Shown here in pieces: positions 11,434 to 18,570 of a DNA stretch of 64,000 bases. Numbering within the stretch: the stretch's first letter is position 1; each line of letters opens with the position of its first letter. The stretch comes from Mycolicibacterium sphagni (GTDB lineage Bacteria > Actinomycetota > Actinomycetes > Mycobacteriales > Mycobacteriaceae), in assembly GCF_013337765.1 (NCBI RefSeq), contig NZ_VBSB01000004.1, forward strand, positions 84,816 to 148,815, read 5' to 3'. The position numbers were made by a program, and so were the translations under genes. The notes below the pieces were generated by a model. The model ran no database searches and had not been told where the DNA came from. It was given only the letters and a program-made list of their open reading frames with translations.

Positions 11434-12120
11434 GTGGCGGAAAGCAAGCGGCCCGACCCCAAGCGGCGTTCCCCGGCCTCCCGGCCGGGTGCGTCAGGTC
11501 GGGTCCGCTCGCGCACGTCGCCTGCGGCCAAACGCGAACCGCGTCCCACCGAGACCAAGGTCGCCGCTGAAGAACCGACCGGGCACAGTGTCATCGAACC
11601 CGTCCGGCGGGCCATCGCGGCCTCGGTGGAGCAGCAGAGTGAACAACGACTGGGCTTCACCGCGCGCCGCGCGGCGATCTTGGCGGCGCTGGTTTGCGTG
11701 CTGACGCTGACCATCGCCGGTCCGGTGCGCACCTACTTCGCCCAGCGCACCGAGATGAAACAACTGGCCGCGTCGGAGGAGGCGCTGCGCAAGCAGATCG
11801 CCGACCTGGAGTCGCAGAAGGCCAAGCTCGGCGATCCGGTGTACATCGCCGCCCAAGCCCGCGAACGGCTGGGCTTCGTGATGCCCGGCGACATTCCCTA
11901 CCAGGTGCAGCTGCCGGCCGGTGCCGCCGTCACGCCCGATACCGGCCCGCAGGCCGCACCCGTGCGCAATACCGACCCGTGGTACACGTCGTTGTGGCAC
12001 ACCATCGCTGACACGCCGCACGGTCCGCCGCCGGTCCCGGTCGGCGATCCGGCTCAGCCAGAGTTGCCGTTGCCGCCACCGCCGGAACCCGTTGCACCAC
12101 CGCCGGCGCCCGGTGGTTGA
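11434..12120 (+). CDS. ftsB: FtsB/DivIC-like septum-formation initiator
   Basis: A 228-residue protein from GTG 11434, with AGGA at 11422-11425. The N-terminal 75 residues are a basic, Pro/Arg/Lys-rich cytoplasmic tail. One transmembrane segment follows (AILAALVCVLTLTIAGPV), then a coiled coil (EMKQLAASEEALRKQIADLE, about 105-125) and the family motif DPVYIAAQARERLGFVMPGD. The C terminus is Pro-rich. This is the bitopic divisome protein of the FtsB/DivIC family. It follows eno by 19 bp and overlaps the next gene by 8 bp, indicating an operon. Confidence 0.93.
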   Translation: MAESKRPDPKRRSPASRPGASGRVRSRTSPAAKREPRPTETKVAAEEPTGHSVIEPVRRAIAASVEQQSEQRLGFTARRAAILAALVCVLTLTIAGPVRTYFAQRTEMKQLAASEEALRKQIADLESQKAKLGDPVYIAAQARERLGFVMPGDIPYQVQLPAGAAVTPDTGPQAAPVRNTDPWYTSLWHTIADTPHGPPPVPVGDPAQPELPLPPPPEPVAPPPAPGG

Positions 12121-12610
12121 TCCCGCCGATCTCGATGCGGTGGCCCGGCAGTTGGGGCGGGAACCGCGCGGCGTACTGGAGATCGCATATCGCTGCCCCA
12201 ATGGCGAACCGGCGGTGGTCAAGACCGCACCCCGGCTGCCCGACGGCACCCCGTTCCCGACGCTGTACTACCTGACCCATCCGGTGTTGACCGCCGCGGC
12301 GAGCAGGCTGGAGTCCGACGGGCTGATGCGACAGATGAGCGAACGGCTGCAACAGGATTCGGATCTGGCCGCGGCCTACCGTCGGGCACACGAGTCCTAC
12401 CTGGCCGAGCGGGATGCGATCGAGTCGCTGGACACGACGTTCACCGGCGGCGGGATGCCCGACCGGATCAAGTGCCTGCACGTGCTGATCGCGCATTCGC
12501 TGGCAAAAGGCCGGGGTGTCAATCCGTTTGGCGATGAGGCACTGGCGGTGCTGGCCGTCGAGCCGGGGATGGCGGGAATTCTGGACAAGGGGGAGTGGAC
12601 ATCAACGTAG
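12113..12610 (+). CDS. DUF501 protein
   Basis: A 165-residue protein whose GTG start at 12113 overlaps the ftsB stop; no strong ribosome site is visible, so translation is probably coupled to ftsB. The family has no established function. Recognisable DUF501 features are CPNGEPAVVKTAPRLPDG, PFPTLYYLTHP and the Cys/His region DRIKCLHVLIAHSLAKG near the C terminus. It is found next to ftsB and ppx across actinobacteria, which suggests but does not prove a link to envelope or polyphosphate metabolism. Its end overlaps ppx by 16 bp. Confidence 0.88.
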   Translation: MVDPADLDAVARQLGREPRGVLEIAYRCPNGEPAVVKTAPRLPDGTPFPTLYYLTHPVLTAAASRLESDGLMRQMSERLQQDSDLAAAYRRAHESYLAERDAIESLDTTFTGGGMPDRIKCLHVLIAHSLAKGRGVNPFGDEALAVLAVEPGMAGILDKGEWTST

Positions 12611-13554
12611 AGACCAACCGGGTGGCAGCCATCGACTGTGGCACCAACTCCATCCGGCTGCTGATCGCCGATATGGTCGCCGGCCGGCTGCATGATGTCC
12701 ACCGCGAGATGCGCATCGTTCGCCTGGGTCAAGGTGTCGATGCCACAGGACAATTCGCGCCCGATGCGCTGGCTCGCACCCAAGCCGCGCTGGCGGACTA
12801 TGCCGCTTTGCTGAAACGGTTCGACGTTCCCAAGGTGCGCATGGTGGCGACGTCGGCGACCCGCGATGCGGCCAACCGTGACGTGTTCTTCGCGATGACC
12901 GCCGAGGTGCTCGACTCGGCGGTCCCCGGCGCGATCGCCGAGGTGATCAGCGGCCAGGAGGAGGCCGAGCTGTCGTTCAACGGCGCGGTGGGTGAACTCG
13001 ACAGTGCCGCAGCGCCATTCGTCGTGGTGGATCTCGGGGGCGGCTCGACGGAGGTGGTGGTCGGCGACGGCGACGGGGTGCGGGCCAGCTTCTCGGCCGA
13101 CATCGGCTGCGTGCGGCTCACCGAGCGCTGCCTGCATTCCGACCCGCCGACGGCGGCCGAGGTGGCCGCCGCCCGTGAGGTGGTGCGGGAACGTCTCGGC
13201 GAGGCGCTGCGGGTGGTGCCGGTGGATCAGGCCAAGACCTGGGTGGGCGTGGCGGGCACCTTCACCACGCTGGCCGCGCTGGCCCAGCACATGACCACCT
13301 ATGACCCCGACGCGATCCACCTGTCCCGGGTCGGGTTTTCGGATCTGTTGGCCGTGTGTGAGCAGCTCATCGGGATGACCCGCAAGCAGCGCGCTGCGCT
13401 CGGACCGATGCACGAGGGCCGCGTCGACGTCATCGGCGGCGGTTCGATCGTCGTCGAAGAACTGGCGTATGCGCTGGGCCAGCGACCCGGTATCGACGAG
13501 TTGGTGGTCAGCGAGCACGACATTCTCGACGGGATCGCGCTGTCGATCGTCTGA
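12595..13554 (+). CDS. ppx2: Ppx/GppA-family exopolyphosphatase
   Basis: A 319-residue protein from GTG 12595. The family hydrolyses inorganic polyphosphate or (p)ppGpp. The ASKHA-fold phosphate loops are clear: RVAAIDCGTNSIRLLIAD at the N terminus and VVVDLGGGSTEVVVG at about 140-155, with GVAGTFTTLAAL near 220. The short two-domain length matches the small mycobacterial Ppx proteins. In M. tuberculosis the syntenic gene (ppx2, by position) is a Ppx homologue whose enzymatic activity is debated, so the symbol rests on synteny. Last gene of the eno-ftsB-DUF501-ppx run; 3 bp separate it from a convergent gene. Confidence 0.9.
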   Translation: MDINVETNRVAAIDCGTNSIRLLIADMVAGRLHDVHREMRIVRLGQGVDATGQFAPDALARTQAALADYAALLKRFDVPKVRMVATSATRDAANRDVFFAMTAEVLDSAVPGAIAEVISGQEEAELSFNGAVGELDSAAAPFVVVDLGGGSTEVVVGDGDGVRASFSADIGCVRLTERCLHSDPPTAAEVAAAREVVRERLGEALRVVPVDQAKTWVGVAGTFTTLAALAQHMTTYDPDAIHLSRVGFSDLLAVCEQLIGMTRKQRAALGPMHEGRVDVIGGGSIVVEELAYALGQRPGIDELVVSEHDILDGIALSIV

Positions 13555-13557
13555 GCG

Positions 13558-14028
13558 TCAATCCTCCGCGGCCAACAACGGCTCACCGTCGGCGCCGGTG
13601 GGAACGCGGCTGCCGGCCAACGTGAGGCCCAGCACGGTCATCACCACACCGATCGAGAGGTGCAGCCAGTTGTCGGCGTTGTTGAGCGGCAAGATGTCCC
13701 GCGGACCGTCCGCGTCGACGATCAGGCCGTAAATCCACAACCCGAGGTAGAACAGCCCTCCGCCGATCAGGTAGGCGCGGGCCCTGGCGAAGGTGAGGGC
13801 GAGCAGCAGGCCGATCACTCCGAAGGCCAGATGCAGCAGGTTGTGCAGCATCGACACTTTGAAGACGCCGAACAGTTCAGCCCGGTGGGTAAGGCCAGGG
13901 GCGAAGCCGGCGATCGCGATGATGAGGAATGCCGCGGCGACAAGCAGCGCGGCTCCCTGTACGGCCAGCAGGCCGACTCGGGGTCGGCGGAGCCTGCCGG
14001 AATGCGCGGTTGCCATGCGGATTGGCAT
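13558..14028 (-). CDS. DUF4383 integral membrane protein
   Basis: A protein of about 156 residues with four predicted membrane segments: around LLAVQGAALLVAAAFLIIAI, LLHLAFGVIGLLLALTFA, LIGGGLFYLGLWIYGLIVD and LHLSIGVVMTVLGLTLAG. The HNLLHLAFGVIG motif after the first loop is typical of DUF4383. ATG 14028 is used; TTG 14037 and ATG 14016 in the same frame are alternatives. Function is unknown. It is convergent with ppx and lies downstream of the small Cys-rich peptide gene, from which it is separated by a strong hairpin. Confidence 0.82.
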   Translation of the reverse strand: MPIRMATAHSGRLRRPRVGLLAVQGAALLVAAAFLIIAIAGFAPGLTHRAELFGVFKVSMLHNLLHLAFGVIGLLLALTFARARAYLIGGGLFYLGLWIYGLIVDADGPRDILPLNNADNWLHLSIGVVMTVLGLTLAGSRVPTGADGEPLLAAED

Positions 14029-14063
14029 ACCCGTCAATTCCGGCGGTCAATCTCGGGGAGGCC

Positions 14064-14105
14064 CAAAAATAGAGGCGCCGCCACCCGGGATCGGGTGGCG
14101 GCGCC
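14064..14105 (-). terminator. Intrinsic terminator of the small Cys-rich peptide gene
   Basis: A perfect 14-bp stem (arms 14074-14087 and 14092-14105, loop GGAT) is followed on the minus strand by TCTATTTTT. It lies 6 bp after the stop codon of the 36-residue peptide gene. Stem plus T-run is uncommon in mycobacteria and makes this a convincing intrinsic terminator for minus-strand transcription. Confidence 0.85.
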
Positions 14106-14111
14106 GCTGGA

Positions 14112-14222
14112 TTAAAGCTTGACCTTGCAGCCGCTGCCGATGTTGTGGCAATGATGGCCGCCGTCGCAGGCGTTGCAGCGACAACTGCAGCCACCGGTGT
14201 GCTTGGGCTCGGAAACGTTCAT
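14112..14222 (-). CDS. 36-residue Cys/His-rich peptide, candidate metallothionein-like metal binder
   Basis: ATG 14222 to TAA 14112, preceded by a strong ribosome site (AAGGAG, about 14230-14235). The peptide has six cysteines (12, 14, 16, 19, 25, 32) and four histidines (8, 23, 24, 26). The CSCRCNAC core followed by GGHHCH resembles the CXC/CXXC clusters of metallothioneins. No signal peptide or membrane segment is present, so it should be cytosolic. It has its own sigma-A-like promoter, a CRP-type palindrome and a terminator, so it is an independent transcription unit. It does not look like the M. tuberculosis copper metallothionein MymT as I remember it. Metal binding is inferred from composition only. 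Confidence 0.85.
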   Translation of the reverse strand: MNVSEPKHTGGCSCRCNACDGGHHCHNIGSGCKVKL

Positions 14223-14241
14223 ATGAGGTCATCTCCTTAGC

Positions 14242-14257
14242 TGTGACCCACCTCACA
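14242..14257. promoter_or_regulatory. Perfect CRP-type palindrome in the small-peptide promoter
   Basis: The site reads TGTGACCCACCTCACA on the plus strand, an exact match to TGTGA-N6-TCACA, the consensus for CRP-family regulators including the mycobacterial cAMP receptor protein. It overlaps the proposed -10 element of the Cys-rich peptide gene at its downstream edge, a position that would favour repression. Confidence 0.6.
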
Positions 14258-14283
14258 ATAGCCAACCGGTGGCTCGCCGTGAA
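14255..14283 (-). promoter_or_regulatory. Sigma-A-like promoter of the small Cys-rich peptide gene
   Basis: On the minus strand a -35 TTCACG (14278-14283) and a -10 TATTGT (14255-14260) are separated by 17 bp. Each matches 4 of 6 consensus positions. The start of transcription would fall near 14247, about 25 nt upstream of the ATG. Confidence 0.5.
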
Positions 14284-14349
14284 GTGTGCCGGTCAGAATC
14301 GGATCAGGCCGCGAATATTCACCCCGGCGTGGCCTGCGTGGGCCAGCCC

Positions 14350-15036
14350 TCACTGCTGGAAGCGATACCCCATGCCCGCTTCGGTCAGCAGATGGCGCGG
14401 ATGCGACGGGTCGTCCTCGAGCTTGCGGCGCAGCTGCGCCAGGTACACCCGCAGGTAGTGGGTTTCCTTGGCGTAGGCCGGGCCCCACACCTCTTTGAGC
14501 AACTCCTCGCGGCCCACAAGCTTGCCGCGGTTGCGCACCAGCATCTCGAGCATGCCCCACTCGGTCGGGGTCAGATGCACTTCGGCGCCGTTCTTGACGA
14601 CCTTCTTGGCGGCCAGATCGACTGTGAACGCATCGGTTTCGATCACCGGCTCGTCGGTCTCGGAGGCCGCAGCGGCGCGGCGCACCGCCGCGCGTAACCG
14701 GGCCAGGAACTCGTCCATCCCGAACGGCTTGGTCACGTAGTCGTCGGCGCCCGCGTCCAGCGCATCGACCTTCTCCGCGGAGTCGGTGCGGGCCGACAAC
14801 ACGATCACCGGTGCGCTCAACCAGCCGCGCAGGCCGCCAAGCACCTGGATACCGTCCATATCGGGCAGCCCGAGGTCGAGCACGATCACGTCGGGCCGGT
14901 GCTCGGCGGCGGCCTTCAACGCCCCGGCGCCGGTCGCGGCGGTGATCACCTCGTAGCCGCGCACGCTCAGGTTGATCCGCAACGCCCGCAGGATCTGCGG
15001 CTCGTCGTCGATCACCAGCACCTTGACCTTGTTCAC
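14350..15036 (-). CDS. kdpE: KdpE response regulator
   Basis: A 228-residue OmpR-type regulator: receiver domain (about 1-120) with phosphoacceptor Asp in VIVLDLGLPDMDG, conserved Thr/Ser in VIVLSARTD and Lys in VTKPFGMDE; then a winged-helix DNA-binding domain ending LRRKLEDDPSHPRHLLTEAG. It should activate the kdp operon when potassium or turgor is low. It overlaps kdpD by 4 bp and is the last gene of the collinear kdp operon. In M. tuberculosis kdpDE is, from memory, divergent from kdpFABC, unlike here. Confidence 0.97.
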   Translation of the reverse strand: MNKVKVLVIDDEPQILRALRINLSVRGYEVITAATGAGALKAAAEHRPDVIVLDLGLPDMDGIQVLGGLRGWLSAPVIVLSARTDSAEKVDALDAGADDYVTKPFGMDEFLARLRAAVRRAAAASETDEPVIETDAFTVDLAAKKVVKNGAEVHLTPTEWGMLEMLVRNRGKLVGREELLKEVWGPAYAKETHYLRVYLAQLRRKLEDDPSHPRHLLTEAGMGYRFQQ

Positions 15037-17657
15037 AGCCGGCCTCCCGGCGGCGCGGCGAGGTCGACGATCACGGTCAGGCCACCGCCGGGGGTGTCGG
15101 TGGCCGAGATCGTCCCGCCCATCGCCTCGACGAAGCCGCGGGCCACCGAAAGGCCCAGTCCGACACCGTATTTGTTGTTCCGGTCACCGAGGCGCTGGAA
15201 CGGCTCGAACAGCTGTTCCTCGGTGCCGCGGGGTACACCGGGGCCTTCGTCGATGACGTTGATCAGGATCCGATCGGCGACCCGGCCGGCGTTGATCCGC
15301 ACGATGGACTCCGGTGCGTAGCGCAGCGCGTTGTCGACCAGGTTGGCCAGCACTCGCTCCAGCAGGCCGGCATCGGCCAGCGCGACCGCATCTCCGACGT
15401 CGACCTTGATTCGGCCCAGCCCCTTGGCGCCGAACCCCGTCGACCCGCGGCCGATGCTCAGCAGGGCGCGCTGGACCACCTCTTCGAGGTAGACCCGCTT
15501 GAGTTCGGGGTGCACCACCCCGGCGGCCAGCCGCGACGAATCCAGGAGGTTGTCCACCAGCGCGGTCAGCTGGTCGACCGATTCTTCGACGGTGGCGAGC
15601 AACTCGGCGGTGTCTTCCTCGGAGAAGCCGATGTCCTCGGAGCGCAGGCTGGACACCGCGGCCTTGGCGGCGGCCAGCGGCGTGCGCAGGTCATGGCTAA
15701 CCGCCGAGAGCAGGGAGCGGCGCAGGTCGTCGGCCTTCTCGATGGCCTCGGCCTTGCTGGCCTCCTCGGCCAGTTCGCGCTGGCGCACCAGCCCGGCGGC
15801 CTGTTTGGCCACCGCGGTCAGCACCCGCCGATCGCGGGCGGGCAGGCTGCGCCCGGACATCAGCATCCAGAACTCGTCGTCGCCGACTTCGATTGCAGTG
15901 TCGGAGGATTCGACGGTGACGCACGGATCCTGGCCTACGCATGCGATGATCTGCTCGTCCTCGCCGCGCACCCGCAGCATGCTCACAGCACGCTGGGAAT
16001 AGGTTTCCCGCACCCGGTCCAGCAGGGTCTCCAGATCCGCGCCGCGCAACACCGAGCCGGCGAACAGGGTCAGCAGCTCGGCTTCCTGGGAGGCGTGCCT
16101 GGCCTCGCGTTGCCGGCTTGCCGCCCGGTCGACCAAAACGGCAACTGCGACCGCCAGCATCAACAGGACGAGCTCGGTGACCGCGGCGTCGGGTTCGGCG
16201 ATGGTGAACGTGTAGCGCGGCTCGGTCAGGAAATAGTTGAGCAGCAGACCGGACAGCATCGCCGACAACACCGCCGGTGCGACCCCGCCGAGCAGGGCAA
16301 CCACCAGCACACCGACGACGAACACGGCGCTCTCTCCGCCGATGGTCAGGTACTCGTCGAGGAACAACGCCGTCACCGCGCAGATGACCGACGGCACGAT
16401 GACGGCGGCCAGCCAGGAGATCACCCGGCGCTCACGCGGTGACGCCGAGCGCACCGAGAATCCGCGTTTGGACTCCTCGTGGGTGACCATGTGGACGTCG
16501 ATCTTGCCGGAATCCTGGACGATCGCCGCCCCGATGCCCTCGTCGAAGACGCGGGCCCACCGCGACCGCCGCGACGTGCCGATCACCAGCTGGGTCGCGT
16601 TCATCTCACGGGCGAAGTCGAGCAACGCCTTTCCCACGTCATCGCCGACGACGGTGTGCACGGTGGCGCCCAGGCTCGCGGCCAGCTCGCGGACCTTGCC
16701 CATCTGCGGTGCTGACACCCCCGACAACCCGTCGCCGCGCACCACGTGCACGATCATCAGCTCGGCGCTGGACTTTGAGGCGATTCGGGATGCCCTGCGT
16801 ACCAACGTTTCCGACTCGGCTCCACCGGTGACGGCGACGACGACGCGTTCGCGCGCCTCCCACGTTGCGGTGATCTTGTTGTCGGCGCGATATTTGGCCA
16901 GTGCCGCGTCGACCTGATCGGCCAGCCACAGCAGCGCCAGTTCCCGCAGTGCGGTCAGGTTCCCGCGCCGGAAGTAGTTCGACAGCGCGGCGTCGACCTT
17001 CTCGGGTGCGTAGACATTGCCATGAGAAAGCCTGCGCCGCAAGGCCTCTGGCGTGATGTCGACCAACTCGATCTGGGATGCGCTACGGACGATCTCGTCG
17101 GGCACCGTCTCCTGTTGTTCGATGCCGGTGATCTGTGCGACGACATCGTTGAGGCTTTCCAGGTGCTGGACGTTGACCGTGGAGATCACGGAGATGCCGG
17201 CGTCGAGCAGTTCTTCGACGTCCTGCCAGCGTTTGGGGTTCTCGCTGCCCGGGGTGTTGGTGTGCGCGAGTTCGTCGACCAGCACGACCTGCGGCGTGCG
17301 GGCCAGCACGGCGGGCACGTCGAGCTCGGGGAACCGGCTGCCGCGGTAGTCGATGTAGCGCGGCGGGATGATCTCGATGTCCTCGAGCAGTTCGGCGGTC
17401 TTCTTGCGGCCGTGAGTCTCGACTACGGCCGCCACCAGGTCGGTGCCGCGTTCGATCCGCCGGTGCGCCTCGCCCAGCATGGCGAAGGTCTTGCCCACGC
17501 CTGGCGCCGCACCCAAATAGATGCGCAGCTCGCCTCGTTTCGGCTTGTGGCCTTTCGGGGCGGGCTGCGCATCACTCTCGGATGAGGTGTCCGGCGGCGG
17601 TTCGCCGCCGGACGTCACGCGTGGCGGTTGAACGGTGTCCACACGTCTATCATCCAC
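15033..17657 (-). CDS. kdpD: KdpD sensor histidine kinase
   Basis: An 874-residue potassium sensor starting at GTG 17657, 6 bp after the kdpC stop. Domains in order: a cytoplasmic KdpD nucleotide-binding domain with Walker A in YLGAAPGVGKTFAM (about 45-60) and VDELAHTN; a USP-like domain (about 245-370); four membrane segments (about 405-500); a GAF-like region; HisKA with the phosphorylated His in SAVSHDLRTPLAAAKA (about residue 650); and HATPase with NLVDNALRYAP and VIDEGPGVPRG. The N-terminal 30 residues are Pro/Ser-rich. All catalytic motifs look intact. Confidence 0.97.
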   Translation of the reverse strand: MDDRRVDTVQPPRVTSGGEPPPDTSSESDAQPAPKGHKPKRGELRIYLGAAPGVGKTFAMLGEAHRRIERGTDLVAAVVETHGRKKTAELLEDIEIIPPRYIDYRGSRFPELDVPAVLARTPQVVLVDELAHTNTPGSENPKRWQDVEELLDAGISVISTVNVQHLESLNDVVAQITGIEQQETVPDEIVRSASQIELVDITPEALRRRLSHGNVYAPEKVDAALSNYFRRGNLTALRELALLWLADQVDAALAKYRADNKITATWEARERVVVAVTGGAESETLVRRASRIASKSSAELMIVHVVRGDGLSGVSAPQMGKVRELAASLGATVHTVVGDDVGKALLDFAREMNATQLVIGTSRRSRWARVFDEGIGAAIVQDSGKIDVHMVTHEESKRGFSVRSASPRERRVISWLAAVIVPSVICAVTALFLDEYLTIGGESAVFVVGVLVVALLGGVAPAVLSAMLSGLLLNYFLTEPRYTFTIAEPDAAVTELVLLMLAVAVAVLVDRAASRQREARHASQEAELLTLFAGSVLRGADLETLLDRVRETYSQRAVSMLRVRGEDEQIIACVGQDPCVTVESSDTAIEVGDDEFWMLMSGRSLPARDRRVLTAVAKQAAGLVRQRELAEEASKAEAIEKADDLRRSLLSAVSHDLRTPLAAAKAAVSSLRSEDIGFSEEDTAELLATVEESVDQLTALVDNLLDSSRLAAGVVHPELKRVYLEEVVQRALLSIGRGSTGFGAKGLGRIKVDVGDAVALADAGLLERVLANLVDNALRYAPESIVRINAGRVADRILINVIDEGPGVPRGTEEQLFEPFQRLGDRNNKYGVGLGLSVARGFVEAMGGTISATDTPGGGLTVIVDLAAPPGGRL

Positions 17658-17663
17658 TGCTCA

Positions 17664-18569
17664 TCAGCCCTTGTTCGGGTACTTTGCGTCCAGCGCAACG
17701 TTGAGCTCGAGCACATTGACCCGCGGTTCGCCGAGGAAACCCAGCGTGCGACCGTCGGTGTGGTCGGCGACCAGCTGCCGGACTTCGTCGGTGCTGACGC
17801 CGCGGGTCTTGGCCACCCGGGCGATCTGCAGATCGGCGTAGGCCGGCGAGATGTTCGGGTCGAGGCCGCTGCCGCTGGCGGTCACCGCATCGGCAGGCAC
17901 CACCGGATCGGAGGCCGCACCCTTGATCGGGACGATCTGCCCGATCGAATAGTCCTCACCGAATTTCGCGCATTCCACCCGCACACCTTCGTACGTATTC
18001 AGGAACGGCTGCTTGGTCGTCTCACACGGTTCGTTGACACTGACCACCTTGGTGGGGCTCACGACATTGCCGCGTGAGTCGCGGGGGCCGATGACCGACA
18101 GCACCGCGCCTACGCCCTCGCCTGTGCAGAACGGACGCTTGCCGTCGACGCCTTCCAGGTCGCCCACTGCCTTGCTCCGTGAACAGACCAGGGTCAGCAG
18201 GCTGGCCTTGTACCCATTGTCGTCCTCTGGCAGCGACGGATCGGCGGGAGTGTCCACAATGCTCTCCGGGCCCAGGTTCGACGCGCTGGTGGCCAGCGGG
18301 TCATACCCGTCGCCGGCCGCCGAGGGGCGGCTTTGGAAATACTGCGGCAGCGGATCACCCTTGTCGTCGGTGAACAGCTGCCCGATCAGGCTGCTGCCCA
18401 CCGGCTTACCGTTCACCTCGATGATCGAGCCGTCGGCCTTGTCCTTCAGCCCCGGTATCTGCGCGACCAGCCAGATGAACAGCGGGTAGCCGATACCGAC
18501 GATGACGGTGAGCACGAGCAGCGCACGCAGCGCCGCCCAGTGTTGACGAACGAAACTGGAAAAGTTCAT
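17664..18569 (-). CDS. kdpC: KdpC subunit of the K+-transporting ATPase, with a large central insertion
   Basis: A 301-residue protein, against roughly 190 for E. coli KdpC. The N-terminal membrane segment (about 14-36), the GSSLIGQLF and YFQSRPSAAG motifs and SNLGPES (to about 103) are conserved. The C-terminal part from VPADAVTASGSGLDPNISP (about 224) to the end (VNVLELNVALD) is also conserved. Between them lies an excess of roughly 90 residues carrying four cysteines (129, 148, 182, 200). KdpC stabilises the KdpFABC complex and assists nucleotide binding; most of it lies outside the membrane. The frame is intact, so this is an insertion, not a frameshift. One base separates it from kdpB. 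Confidence 0.95.
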   Translation of the reverse strand: MNFSSFVRQHWAALRALLVLTVIVGIGYPLFIWLVAQIPGLKDKADGSIIEVNGKPVGSSLIGQLFTDDKGDPLPQYFQSRPSAAGDGYDPLATSASNLGPESIVDTPADPSLPEDDNGYKASLLTLVCSRSKAVGDLEGVDGKRPFCTGEGVGAVLSVIGPRDSRGNVVSPTKVVSVNEPCETTKQPFLNTYEGVRVECAKFGEDYSIGQIVPIKGAASDPVVPADAVTASGSGLDPNISPAYADLQIARVAKTRGVSTDEVRQLVADHTDGRTLGFLGEPRVNVLELNVALDAKYPNKG

Positions 18570-18570
18570 G

